Positions 23,926 to 34,033 of a stretch of 64,000 nt of DNA are shown piece by piece. Made by a program: the position numbers and the translations under genes. Positions within the stretch are counted from its first letter, which is position 1. Each line of letters begins with the position of its first letter. Under the pieces are notes generated by a model. It was not told the DNA's origin. It searched no databases and was given only the letters and a program-made list of their open reading frames with translations. This stretch comes from Plutella xylostella (taxonomy: Eukaryota; Arthropoda; Insecta; Lepidoptera; Plutellidae): contig NC_064009.1 of NCBI RefSeq assembly GCF_932276165.1, positions 7,626,001 through 7,690,000 of the forward strand. The letters run 5' to 3'.

Positions 23926-24200
23926 GAGGCAATACAAATTTAACCGGTATTTCCTAAACCCTTGAGAGCCGAGCGAAGCGAGGCAATACATACTCAACCG
24001 GCATATATATCTCAATCCTGCATGAGTATGAAGCTTAGAGAACCGAGCGAAGCGAGGCAATACAAATTTAACTGGCACTTTTTAATTTAAGAGCCGAGCA
24101 AAGCGAGTCCTTACAAACTTACCCACATTTCTTAAATTTAAATAACTGAGCAAAGAGAGGCAGTACAAAAGAAACTGGAATTTACAAAAACCCTAAAGAA
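23926..24200. repeat. Continuation of the 54-bp GAGCCGAGCGAAGCGAGGC array
   Basis: Further degenerate units at about 23966, 24037, 24090 and 24150, spaced 50-70 bp. The minus-strand ORF 23725-24078 simply translates this array (period near 18 residues, LASLGS motif) and is not a gene. Confidence 0.7.
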
Positions 24201-24508
24201 ACAAACCCACATTTCCTAAAATCTGGAGAACCAGTCTATGAACTACGAACTCCGTCTCGTTATGGTTTCGCCGATCGAGTTTCTATGAATACGGTACCTG
24301 GTAATATGGTAATAATTATGTTTAATCGCAGTGTACAGTATTTTTCACAGCGCCGCGGGTCAGTTCTTACAGATCAAAATACGTAATAGTAATAAATATG
24401 AAAATACCCGACGTTTGGGTTTTTTCCCATATAAATACCCGGTTTTTTCCCAAATGGGAAAAAACCTGGGTATTTTCCCATCGGGTATTTACCCATCGCC
24501 CATCTCTA

Positions 24509-24749
24509 CCCGCGCGCACCCCGCGCTCGCGCCACCGGCCAGCGAAGCCCGCGCAGTCAGTCGGCGCCAACCCGTTTCCCGGCTACACGCTCGCTCTTGC
24601 GCCGCTTCGGAAATAGTTAATAGTTTTAAGCACAAAGACTACCTACTTGCCTATTCGTGTCTGTAGAACCTGAAATATACTGTGAACATAGTGTATTCCC
24701 TGAGTTTGTTTCCTATCTACCACTCCCACGATAGGACCCTTTTCTCATA
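24509..24749 (+). repeat. 3' LTR, right part
   Basis: Begins with the duplicated octamer and continues the LTR from the point of interruption to CTCATA, followed by the TTAA target duplication (24750-24753). Confidence 0.88.
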
Positions 24750-24753
24750 TTAA

Positions 24754-25753
24754 TATAAATAAATTGCGACTCATTGCAGTGTTACATGGAAATGCGTCAA
24801 ATAATTAGACATTTATTATAATTATTTTAATCTGAACGGAAAAAAATCGTCAGCAGGTATAGCATATGTACCTACCTTATTATGCGTTTATCAATCTAGA
24901 CTCTTGCGTCAACGACCTAGACTAGACTCCTTTGTTTATGATAGGTACAAACGGTAAGTAACTGTAGGCGTATGTCCAGTTAAGGATGATCGGAGAGCAC
25001 CGGATGGTCAGATGAGCTTGATAGATTGTTATTGTCCACTCTAAATTTAAACGTGAGTGTTCTTTGAGAGCATCCAATCAAATACACTCACTCACTTACA
25101 ATTTTCTATACAGGGTGTCCCAGTTTATTGTGCATATCCGAAAGGTAGTCGCGAATTTACCAAAGTAATAGAATAAAAGTTGTTTAGAATGACGAGTTTT
25201 GACACTATATTTCGAATGTGCACGTTAACCTGTATACGTTTTGGATAGGGTGTGTCTTGCAACAAACAGTCAAGTAATAAAAATTAAATCTATCGCTCCA
25301 TTGCTACAGTATAATGTCAGGGCAAGATATCATACATTAAATTTTGATTAACTTTTTGGTGCAAGCTACCCCTAGAATCGTCCCCTAACTGGAGAAAGTG
25401 GTGAATACTACGTTGCTACCACCCACGTATACGTTTCAGCATTCAGACCGTTTCATGAAAGAGTGGGTGTGAGGTCGAGCTCTGACGTAGACGGAGAATA
25501 GGAGGAGGGGCTTACGCGTCACGAGTATCTACTATTTACCTAGATTCGTAAAATCACTGTATACAGATTTTTGAAGCATTGTAACTTGATGGATAGGTAC
25601 CTAGTTACGTCGTAAGTATCAAATTTTCTGCGGGATAGTTTGTACCAGCACCGGCCTCTCTTGAGTGGAACCTTTTTTCTTTTTAACAAAGTGGCATATA
25701 TACCTAAATAAATGTATTTGTTATTAAATTATATTTATAAATTATATTAGTTA
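24754..25753. other. Non-coding; one TACAGGG MITE end
   Basis: TATACAGGGTGTCCCAGTTT at 25109 is a TA-MITE terminus without a visible partner. The rest shows no coding signal. Confidence 0.4.
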
Positions 25754-25968
25754 CTAGCTGTTCCCGCGCGCTTCGCTTCGCCTTAAAAAGTTTTCCCGTG
25801 GGAATTCCGGGATAAAAAGTAGCCTATGTTCTTTCCCAGTGTCTAGACCGTATGTATACCAAATTTCATTCAAATCCGTTCAGTAGTTTTAGCGTGAAAG
25901 AGTAACAGACAGACAGACAAACAGACAGACAAACACAGTTACTTTCGCATTTATAATATTAGTTAGGA
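25754..25968 (-). mobile_element. Helitron-like non-autonomous element
   Basis: Full copy in reverse: CTAG at 25754-25757, standard middle, (CAGA)n, and the head rc at 25968, followed by a second AGTTAGGA. Same family as 18344-18550. Confidence 0.78.
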
Positions 25969-26553
25969 TTAGTTAGGATGTGTATGTTACCTTACATTAC
26001 GTGTTTACGGACTACTGTTAATTAAAGATGTCAAAGAAAGATTTGCATTAGTATTCGGAAAAATGCAATTGACTTTATGAATAGCTACGTACACGACACA
26101 CGTACCTACGTAACTATTTGTTTTACCAATAATCAGGTGCACCATGACTTTATAACAAGGTTGTACTTTGTATCTAGAAGTCTGTAGATAGGTACTATAT
26201 ATAAAATATGGAACCGATAAACCATATTGTAGACAACCGAAAAGAATCTCATGAGTCATGTAGTCACCGTAGTTAAGCCGGTAAGTACATGGAAATAATG
26301 GTAGGAATGCTAAATATTTATCTAATTGACGTCAGCACTAAACTAAAGCAACAATTTGCCTTATTTTGCATATGAAACGGTTCAATGTCAAGCAAATATA
26401 TTGTAACTTTCATAAATTAGTGTCCATTAATTATTAATAAACCAATAAAATCAATAAATAATATTTACTAATACGATCCACCCCATCCCCAGGCCCAACC
26501 GATAACCTCCGCGACCTTTGCATGACATTACCAAAAAAAACACAAACTCCTAC
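25969..26553. other. Probable intron, AT-rich
   Basis: Lies just inside the donor of the 26.6 kb exon. Nothing else recognised. Confidence 0.4.
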
Positions 26554-26616
26554 CTTCTTTTCCAGCAATCCTATGGTTTCTCCCGGCTCCGACTTCCCGC
26601 TTTTACTTTCGGCCAT
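26554..26616 (-). CDS. First coding exon of an unidentified gene
   Basis: On the minus strand AAGTGACAATGGCC gives a good start at 26616. Twenty-one codons (MAESKSGKSEPGETIGLLEK, then K) end at AAG|GTAGGA, a good donor, in phase 0. The peptide is charged with no signal sequence. A TATA-box promoter with GC-rich upstream DNA lies 100 bp away, a coherent 5' gene end. The next exon is not visible in the 26 kb to the left. This may share a downstream exon with those at 16880 and 760 (inference). Family not recognised. Confidence 0.6.
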
Positions 26617-26830
26617 TGTCACTTAGAACTTTTATGTGTAAAAACAGTATAAACTCCCTGTTTAATTCACGGGAATTTGTTTACAGTGAGCAGGCAGGGT
26701 CCCGCGTGGCAGTTTTATACGACTGAGTTAGTTCGGGAGCTACAGGCGCATGCGTGGTCGCTCCCCCAGTGACACTTGGACCCTATTCTCGCAACATCGC
26801 TCACTAACAAAACTGTTTTGATCGACTCGT
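26617..26830 (-). promoter_or_regulatory. TATA-box promoter and 5' UTR of the 26616 exon
   Basis: On the minus strand TATAAAA (26719-26713) is followed about 25-30 bp later by CTGCTCACTG, a plausible initiator. GCGCATGCG (26746-26754), an NRF1-like site, lies upstream. The block is clearly GC-richer than its surroundings. The 5' UTR would be about 70-75 nt. Confidence 0.55.
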
Positions 26831-27803
26831 CCACGATAAACTTTGAACCGCGGGACTACTGATAAAGACGTTTTGAGTTTGGACTGTTGTCGGGATATTG
26901 TAGGTAGAATATAAAACTGTCTTATCGTATTTAATTTCAGGTCATGGGAGTTATTAATTACAACTTACTGGAAGTTATTTTAAATATATTTTTATAAGTA
27001 AATAAGTATATTACTTCAGGAGTAGGTAGTACCTACATACATTACATACCTACTAACTTGTACCTAATAAAATAAATAATTGATGGCTTTAAATTATCTT
27101 CTATGAAACCCTCTGTATCAGAATAATTCTGGGTCCGCTCGTAAATATTTCACAAGGAGAGAATAGTCACCCTATATCTACTTATAAGCAAGGGGAGGGC
27201 TGATGCAAGTTTCGACAAAGTTTCTTTAGGGGAGGGTGGTCAGTTGCTATTGCTATACGTATTACCCATAGTGGTGAAATTTTTGCATAATGATTTCATG
27301 GGCGGTTGTGAAATTTTGTCGAAGATGGTAAAATTTTCAGTCAAAAGATTTCGGATTGCATGACCTATCTCTGCGTTCCATCCGGGAGTCGAATATTGGA
27401 TATTGGATCAAGCTGGCAACGAATTATTTAAGTTGGGAAGAGTCAAGAGCCCTACTATCTCCATCGATGGGCCATTACAGGCTGATGAATAAGCTGAGAA
27501 TTATCTAAACATAATGTCAAAATATCGTATATATATACAAAATAGGTATTGTACATATTACCTAACTTTACCTATTTATATCAATTATCTACACAAATAG
27601 CTTACGATAGTTCATTCGTTTTGTTGCTAGGTAAAAACAATTTTAATAATTATCTACTTATCAAATTGTAAATAATAACAAATGATTAGTACGGAGTATT
27701 CTTTCAGTACACTCCATTATTATTAGTAAAAACCAAATATTTCATCATTCGTATCATCTAGTATAACTACTAAAATCCCAATTTTTCAAATCATTATGAG
27801 TCA
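26831..27803. other. AT-rich non-coding sequence
   Basis: No coding or repeat feature recognised. Confidence 0.4.
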
Positions 27804-27880
27804 CTATTGCTGGGCATAAGGCCTGTCCCACCCAACCCAAGTAGCACCGCGATTTCCCCGGCCTTCCTCGTCCAACTGCT
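27804..27880 (-). repeat. RTE-type LINE fragment
   Basis: TATTGCTGGGCATAAGGCCT and the following CCCGGCCTTCCTCGTCCAAC belong to a common lepidopteran RTE-related repeat. Only about 80 bp remain. Orientation is inferred. Confidence 0.45.
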
Positions 27881-28883
27881 GTACAAACAAGTACTTACCT
27901 AGATAGTCCTGAAGTTTGCAGCTATAATTTTAGTATCTACTTGTTTCCTTATTTAGACTGAACGGTGCCTACCACAGATTTTTGTCAGCCCTCTATCGCA
28001 CCCTGTTGGGTACATTACATATAGACCTCCTTTTGGGTTATGGCACGTAATATTGGTCCCTGTGTCGCTCTCTCCCTTTGTTAAATCTTTGAATTTGTTA
28101 TATTCACTTTAAAATAAGTACCTAGTCGGCCACAAAATTTACGAAACTCATTGGTCTCCAGTAGTCTCCACTCAACACTCGAGCCCTCGTCTAGCGTCTA
28201 CCGTACCCATTATAGGTTCTTCCGGCTAACCTCCCCACTGCCACTACAAACTTAAGGTTAGAGCATCTATCTTTTTTTCAATGGCATGATACATGCCTAA
28301 TTTAGTAAGTTTCCGTTTTATGATTTTCTGTATTGTTGAATTGTAATAAAAAATGAGGTAAGTATACCTTGCCTATTTATTTACTTGTAGAAAACTGCCG
28401 GATATTAGATATTACATAGGTTGAATAAGTCGATCGTAGTCGATAAGTCGAAGTTTATGAAATGCAAACACAGAAATTACGGATTACGCTATTTATTTCT
28501 TCATAATTATTACTAAAGAATCATTTACAATAATTTGGGGACATTATCGCTTATGTTATAATCATCAGAACTTCTTTTCTTATAGCTATTTACACGGAAA
28601 TTTTATTTTAAATCTAATTATTTTGAGATGGCAATCGATTTTAAAGTTATAGTAATATCAGTCCACATCACAACGTTATATAATCATTTAATTTATAATA
28701 ATATTTAGATATTATTGATGACCACGCCTCTGAAAATACATAACCGAATCAGTGGCTCTAATCTGTCCCAACACTATAATTTAAATATACCTATGAGAGT
28801 AACATACATAAAGAGTGTCTTCACACATGTAGTAATTAAGTCGATGGCTATACTGTTAACGGGAAAGGATATCCAACATATAC
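27881..28883. other. AT-rich non-coding sequence
   Basis: Nothing recognised. Confidence 0.4.
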
Positions 28884-29011
28884 AGTGCCACAAACTTATC
28901 TGTTCCGGTGAAATCTCACGTAAATGTGTAATATTTCTTCATTCATTAGTAAATAATGAGATATGGATCAATTTAGTTCGCCCTCACCGGAACAGATAAG
29001 TTTGTGGCACT
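28884..29011. mobile_element. 128-bp MITE with perfect 28-bp TIRs
   Basis: AGTGCCACAAACTTATCTGT plus TCCGGTGA (28884-28911) is exactly inverted at 28984-29011. The 72-bp interior is AT-rich. Flanks are TA-rich, but the exact target duplication is ambiguous. Confidence 0.85.
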
Positions 29012-31055
29012 ATAGGGTATAGTAAATTTGAAGGGGATGGATCCCTGTCTCTGTATACATATAGGTAGTTAACTTGTGTAAGACTTGTGCCTGTTCTTAA
29101 TTCACATAACAGGTTTCCCTTTCCATAATAAGTATCCAACAAAGGTATGATTTGTGATATAGTATTTTAGAATTAAATTTTCATTAGATAAGAGTTGTAC
29201 AACTCCATGATATAGTAATACATATATGTAAAGATACCCTTTAAATATACGCGTGTCATAATCAATTACATATCATTATAAAATTTGAATAAAGGCTACT
29301 AAAACAATACAAACACATTTTACAAATAGATATATAATATTTTAATTCAAATAGATGAAATTATCAACAATATATTTTCCGTTTCATTCGGATTATACAA
29401 ATGTTATATGTTTTACAATAAATTATTTAATTAGGAGTATTATACATAGACATGAAGATAAACTACAGATTTGAATATCATATAGGTAATTTATTTATAT
29501 TTACAAAAATATTTTTTTATGAAAAGTATTAGGCGAAGGGTGTGATTATTGTATATAAGTAGATAATTATACGAATCGTTATTTTTTCCCTCTTACTTTA
29601 TATCGAGGTACAAGCGAGGCGTTTATATTAACCATATTATGAATAATTTCATCGCCTACCTAGAATCTACTTTTTATCAGATTTTAAATGTATTGCTTAT
29701 TTAGAAATACATATATACAGAGTGTTGTAAAAAGGGTACATTATGCCGAAAGGCGATCTCTCAGGGAGCTATTTAAAATAAAAGGAGAATTTAGGAGACC
29801 TTCTCAGAGTCCTGAATCACCCCCGTACTACTATACCACTTTTACAACGCCTGTATTATGTACACATTCGCGGCGATTGCTTGTAAAGTTATAAATATCA
29901 ATGATATGGCATATGGCAGTACCATTTTACGATAGCGGTAGGTTTTTTCTATAATTTAATTTGCAATAAAGTATATTCACAGAACGATGTGATAAATAAC
30001 AAAATTTATAAGTATTAAATATCAAATCAGCTTAGCGCTTAAGCGAATAAAAATTTAAAGGTGTCGAATTAAAAAGTGAATAAATCCTATAAAAAATCTA
30101 AAACATAATATTAACAAGTAGATATAACTCTACAACATCACCAAACATTACCATGTGGCAAGAAAGCTTATTTCATATTCATTAATAATTGAAAGCTCAA
30201 CATTTACTTTTTCATTTCTTTGTTTTTTTTTTAAATAAATGAATTTTAGGTATTTAAATTTTCACTTTCAAATTAAGCGACCATTGATAAAAATCTTAGA
30301 ACATTTTATCGTACAAAGGAGACTAACTATGTCAGTCATAATTATTTAGTCAGTATTTATTATATTTCTAAGAACAAACAATATTATGAGATTATGCGTT
30401 CACAATGGTACTTATTTTGATAGTACTTTTCATTAATTATTAGGCCGGTTCCACTACTCGTTGATACGGTTTTTTATACTAGTAGATATTTACAATTACA
30501 ATTAATTGACGAAGATTTTTTCAAGTATATAACATACATTTATTTACAAAAGGGCCCAGTAGACAAAACCCCAATGTTAAAACGCTTATGAAACGAGCCG
30601 GGCGTATCTAATCTATTAAGAAAATTCGCACATAAAAAGACTATATTTGAGTAGCGTTTAACGATGACAGGGCTAAGGCTACTTATGAAACCCTTCATTC
30701 AGCCGATAGTAGTCTTTTCACAGGTACTTGTATATGCTTATTTGTTATCTACGAAATATGATATGTTTGTGTAGGTATATAATTTACGATTAGACTCGAC
30801 ATATTTATTATGTAGGTACGTAAAACCACACATTTACTTTATTATAAATCATCAAATTCACTTAATATTAGTTATTCAGACATTCAAGAGTCTACATTAA
30901 CAATTTACATTTCTACACATACACCAAAAATCATAACGGACAATAAAACGATTTTTTCACGTCGTAGTGCGGCCGCCGCCCAACAGATGGCGCTATAAGC
31001 CTATGCGGAACGAGATGTTACCGAAAACGTCCCAGAATGAGCTTTTAGCCTCGTA
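29012..31055. other. Downstream region / possible 3' UTR of the TBC gene
   Basis: AT-rich. On the minus strand several AATAAA signals occur after the TBC stop, for example 30809-30804, so the near part is probably 3' UTR. AGATGGCGCTAT occurs near 30984, in the presumed UTR. No other exon is recognised. Confidence 0.4.
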
Positions 31056-31270
31056 TCATAACCGCACCGTGACGTCATCGTCCAGACTGCTCTCCACCTC
31101 GCAACAAGAGACTAACTCCTCAAACGACATACCGTCCATGGACATTGAGACTGCGGAGATGCTCTTGAACAACGCTTCTGGGCATAAGTCCTCCGGTAGC
31201 TTGGTGAGGAACTGCGCGGCCGATATGAAGTCCTTGTCTTTCAGCTCGTCTTGGTACAGATGGAGGATGC
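31056..31270 (-). CDS. TBC1D12: TBC1D12/14-type RabGAP, last coding exon
   Basis: The acceptor TTTCTTTTTCCAG precedes 31270. The first two bases complete the glycine codon split with the previous exon, and the frame ends at TGA (31058-31056). It encodes the C-terminal end of the TBC domain (GILHLYQDELKDKDFISAAQ, FLTKLPEDL), which closely matches the GILKLFEDIL...FIHMAQFLTRLPEDL pattern of vertebrate TBC1D12/14. A short acidic tail (ESSLDDDVTVRL) follows. Vertebrate proteins have a comparable short extension, so the protein appears complete at this end. Confidence 0.88.
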
Positions 31271-31519
31271 CTGGAAAAAGAAATGAAGTTACGAGTTTAG
31301 CTTCCGTTTTCTATGGTTTTTACTAAGACCTTTGATGATAACGACCGAAGACAGAGTGTTGTTCTAGTAACGATTCTAAAGAAAGCCTCATGGTCTATCA
31401 GCGGACGTCTTTTTCTGATGACGACGAAACTCTCCACTATATGCCTAAACACCTGACACTGGCATAATTGACAACCCCGGTCACACTCAAAAAAAAAAAC
31501 AAAAGCTAACCAAACTTAC

Positions 31520-31712
31520 CTAGCGCAGTGTTGAACAAAAACGTGTCTCCGTCCCTTATGAAGACGTCCCACACCCGACAGGCCGCGTCCAGTGGCATTG
31601 CCTTGGCGAAGGCGGTATACAGCCACTCCAGTAGGTATAGCTCTGGAGCCACGTGGTCGGCTAGTGCTGGTAGGTTGTGACGTAGGAGCGTGCTGTACGC
31701 TTTCCATAGACG
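31520..31712 (-). CDS. TBC1D12: TBC1D12/14-type RabGAP, TBC domain exon
   Basis: Acceptor TTTTCCTATTCCAG, donor CTAG|GTAAGT. 193 nt, entering in phase 0 and leaving one base. It encodes the helical C-lobe of the TBC domain: LYLLEWLYTAFAKAMPLDAA, then CRVWDVFIRDGDTFLFNTAL. The WLYT...LPLD.A.R.WD.F...G..FLF series is the diagnostic C-lobe signature of the family. A Harbinger-type MITE starts 90 bp upstream of its acceptor. Confidence 0.9.
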
Positions 31713-31801
31713 CTGGAATAGGAAAAGGGGGTTTAATATGGGTTTTTGGGGAAAATTGTGGATTAGACTATAGACCGGGTAGTCACTTTGGGGACATATT
31801 A

Positions 31802-32157
31802 GGGGCCGTCCATTAATCACGTGAGGCTCAAAGGGGGGGGGAGGGGGTACTGAAAACCTCACGAAACATCACGAGGGGGGAGGGGGGGTTCTCGTTAGAC
31901 ATCACGTGTATTAATTTTTTGTCAAAAATTAGGTATTTCTGAACCGATATTTTGGACGGCGCAAAATTTTAACGATTTGTAGTATGACCTATATTTTTTT
32001 CTAGTCAAAAATTGCCTTTACATAGACTTCCAAAAAAATACACGTGATCCAGGAGGGGGAGGGGGGGGTTGGTCCCAAACCTCACCAAATATCACCAGGG
32101 GGGAGGGGGGGGTCAAAAAATGAGAAAAACGACCTCACGTGATTAATGGACGGCCCC
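31802..32157. mobile_element. PIF/Harbinger-type MITE in a TBC intron
   Basis: Terminal repeats GGGGCCGTCCATTAATCACG at both ends, in inverse orientation, with the 3-bp duplication TTA at 31799-31801 and 32158-32160. Subterminal GA-rich runs with up to nine consecutive G. 356 bp, non-coding. TTA duplication with GGGCC-type ends points to PIF/Harbinger. Confidence 0.8.
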
Positions 32158-32712
32158 TTAGTACCTAGACATGAGTCATTGGAATGGCCAATTTTTAATA
32201 CTCTTTAGAACTAATACTCTCAACTCCAAATTTTTGCAAGTTTGAACCATTTTTGGTTCCCAGCCGACTACTTTTATGTCTGTTGGTAGTTTGACACAAT
32301 AAGTAGTTTATTAAATTATTATTAAATCAGTTGAAAACAATAGTATTATCTTTTGTGGTTTACCTTCTATAAAACAAGCCAGATTTTCCTCTGCACGCTC
32401 TATTATCATACCAACATACTTAAGTATTTTTCCATTGCATTGTAATGATCCTTGTAACGGGATAATTATCTACATCGATAGGTTATCTACTCATTACAGT
32501 TCATTATTACCCAATATAAGATAAAGCTACTAATGATCACTTATTACGGCCACAAAGGTGGCACCTTTATTTTAACAGTTATTTCGACGAAGGCGTAAAT
32601 TGCTTTTATAATTAATTGTAACACTAATAACCTAGCGCCCAATAATAAAAACTTAGAACATATTAAAGAAAATAAAAATAAATATTAAAAACTGTTGAAG
32701 ATTATTTTGTAT
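32158..32712. other. TBC gene intron, unassigned
   Basis: AT-rich; nothing recognised. Confidence 0.4.
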
Positions 32713-32727
32713 TCTTTGTTGGATAAA

Positions 32728-32989
32728 AACAAAAAAACACGCACTCACGCCTTGTTTAATGTACTCCCTTGCGGGGTAGGCAGAGGTGCATTGCTGCACC
32801 CACTTTTCGCCAGAGTGTTATGTTAGTCCCAATGTAATAGGGGGCGGGCCTATTGCCATTTTACGGGCACATCCAAGACCCGAGAACAAATATCTGTGTT
32901 TAAACAAATATCTGCCCCAGCCGGGAATCGAACCCGGGACCATCGGCTCAGTAGTCAGGGTCACTAACCACTACGCCATTCGGTCGTCG
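32728..32989 (-). mobile_element. Full-length tRNA-derived SINE
   Basis: Perfect 15-bp target duplication TCTTTGTTGGATAAA at 32713-32727 and 32990-33004. The minus strand starts with a tRNA-like head containing box A (TGGCGTAGTGG) and box B (GGTTCGATTCC, with CCCGGG/CCCGG stem), followed by a unique body and a GTGCGTG/T-rich tail. At 262 bp it is the complete version of the copies at 23470 and 58508. It lies sense to the TBC transcript, in an intron. Confidence 0.92.
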
Positions 32990-33059
32990 TCTTTGTTGGA
33001 TAAAGGATATTATATATTTGTGCAATAAAGAATTAAATAAATCAATAAATAAATATTCA

Positions 33060-33860
33060 ATTCCGCGATGTACAGTAATAGAAAATAAGACATACTGACA
33101 TCTAACGGGTGCCCCAGACAGTACAGAAACACAACACGCACAGTGACATCTAGTGTACGCTCCAGACATTACAGCAACATCTAGTCTTATCTCACCACTA
33201 CAATGACCTGCATCATAGCGCCATCTCGCGTGAAGGCGGCGCGCATTACGGGCGAAGCATATAAACGCTATATACAGCTCTATACACTAGAGTATTACTC
33301 ACAGCGCCATCTAACGACTAACGAGTAGTGACGATACTATAGCGACATCTAGCGGGCGCTGTTATCACTACAGCTGCAGCGACATCTAGCATACTGACCC
33401 GCATCATGGCGACATCTCGTGTGAAGGCGGCGCGCATCACGGGCCCGTCCAGCAGGTTGGCGAAGCAGATGAACTATACACACTGCGCCATCTAGCGAGT
33501 GGTGAAGACATCACGATACTACAGTGACATCTAGCGTACTGACCTGCATCATAGCGCCATCTCTCGTGAAGGTGGCGCGCATCACGGGCCCGTCCAGCAG
33601 GTTGGCGAAGCAGATGAACTATACACACTGCGCCATCTAGCGAGTGGTGACGACATCACGATACTACAGTGAAATCTAGCGTACTGACCTGCATCATAGC
33701 GCCATCTCTCGTAAAGGCGGCGCGCATCACGGGCCCGTCCAGCAGGTTGGCGAAGCAGATGAACGGTACATAGAGCACTATACACTACAGTAACACACAG
33801 ACAGCGCCATCTAGCGGGCGCTGCTATCACTACAGCGGCAGTGACAGCTAGCGTACTGAC
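33060..33860 (-). repeat. Array of truncated TBC-exon copies and GCGCCATCTAGCG motifs
   Basis: Four copies of the last 58-76 bp of the exon at 33861-33989, including its donor, lie at 33689-33764, 33544-33619, 33399-33474 and 33208-33266, spaced 145-191 bp. Three keep ATGATGCAG|GTCAGT-like or CAATG ends; the copy at 33399 has CGG|GTCAGT. The one at 33208 has an internal deletion. Between and within them, at least 15 related motifs of the form G(C/A)G(C/A)CATCT(A/C)GCG occur. Because of donor spacing the array could offer decoy splice sites; it could also bind a GATGGCGC-recognising factor. Confidence 0.85.
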
Positions 33861-33989
33861 CTGCATCATAGCGCCATCTCGCGTGAAGGCGGCGCGCATC
33901 ACGGGCCCGTCCAGCAGGTTGGCGAAGCAGATGAACGCCTGCGGGGCCTCCATGTTCAGGATCAGCACCGCCGCGATGAACGACATGCC
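33861..33989 (-). CDS. TBC1D12: TBC1D12/14-type RabGAP, exon after the Q-finger
   Basis: Acceptor CGTGTCCCTCAG, donor ATGCAG|GTCAGT. Exactly 43 codons, phase 0 at both ends. It starts GMSFIAAVLILNMEAPQAFI, directly continuing the YVQ glutamine-finger motif from the previous exon, and ends RDGAMMQ. GMS.IAA.LL.N is the conserved helix after the catalytic Gln in TBC domains. The GC content is high compared with the intron. The 3' part is repeated four times in the downstream intron, and a LINE tail ends just upstream of the acceptor. Confidence 0.9.
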
Positions 33990-34002
33990 CTGAGGGACAC
34001 GA

Positions 34003-34033
<31 letters not shown>

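Larger units (their letters stand above)
21955..24508. mobile_element. hAT-type composite element inside the 3' LTR
   Basis: The termini TAGTGATGGG and CCCATCTCTA are inverted repeats (one mismatch). The host octamer CCCGCGCG is duplicated at 21947-21954 and 24509-24516, the 8-bp duplication typical of hAT. Both ends are packed with subterminal GGGTATTT/AAATACCC and TTGGG motifs, as transposase binding sites often are. No transposase ORF exists. Inside lie a TA-MITE (22183-22748), a 5'-truncated SINE (23470-23665) and an array of about 54-bp repeats. Confidence 0.85.
20084..24749 (+). mobile_element. Non-autonomous LTR retrotransposon, 3' LTR interrupted by a hAT element
   Basis: Full structure: TTAA duplication (20080-20083 and 24750-24753), 5' LTR, primer binding site, a 1.36 kb GC-rich body, polypurine tract and 3' LTR. 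Without the nested 2.55 kb hAT insertion and its duplicated octamer the element is about 2.1 kb. There is no protease, reverse transcriptase, RNase H or integrase, so it must depend on another element. The two LTRs differ by only two substitutions and two small indels in about 370 bp, so it is young. The 4-bp duplication and lysine-type PBS fit a Ty3/gypsy-like parent (inference). Confidence 0.88.

Noticed and set aside
23725..24078. 117-codon minus-strand ORF with repeated LASLGS motifs
   Set aside because: It is the translation of the ~54-bp tandem array inside the hAT element.
31592..31816. Plus-strand ORF over the TBC exon
   Set aside because: Antisense shadow of the coding exon.
32910..32989. 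tRNA gene
   Set aside because: The box A and box B sequence is the head of a SINE with target duplications and a shared body; the anticodon arm is poor.
33582..33986. 134-codon ORF reading through the donor
   Set aside because: It starts in the true TBC exon but continues past the canonical donor at 33861 into the intronic array.
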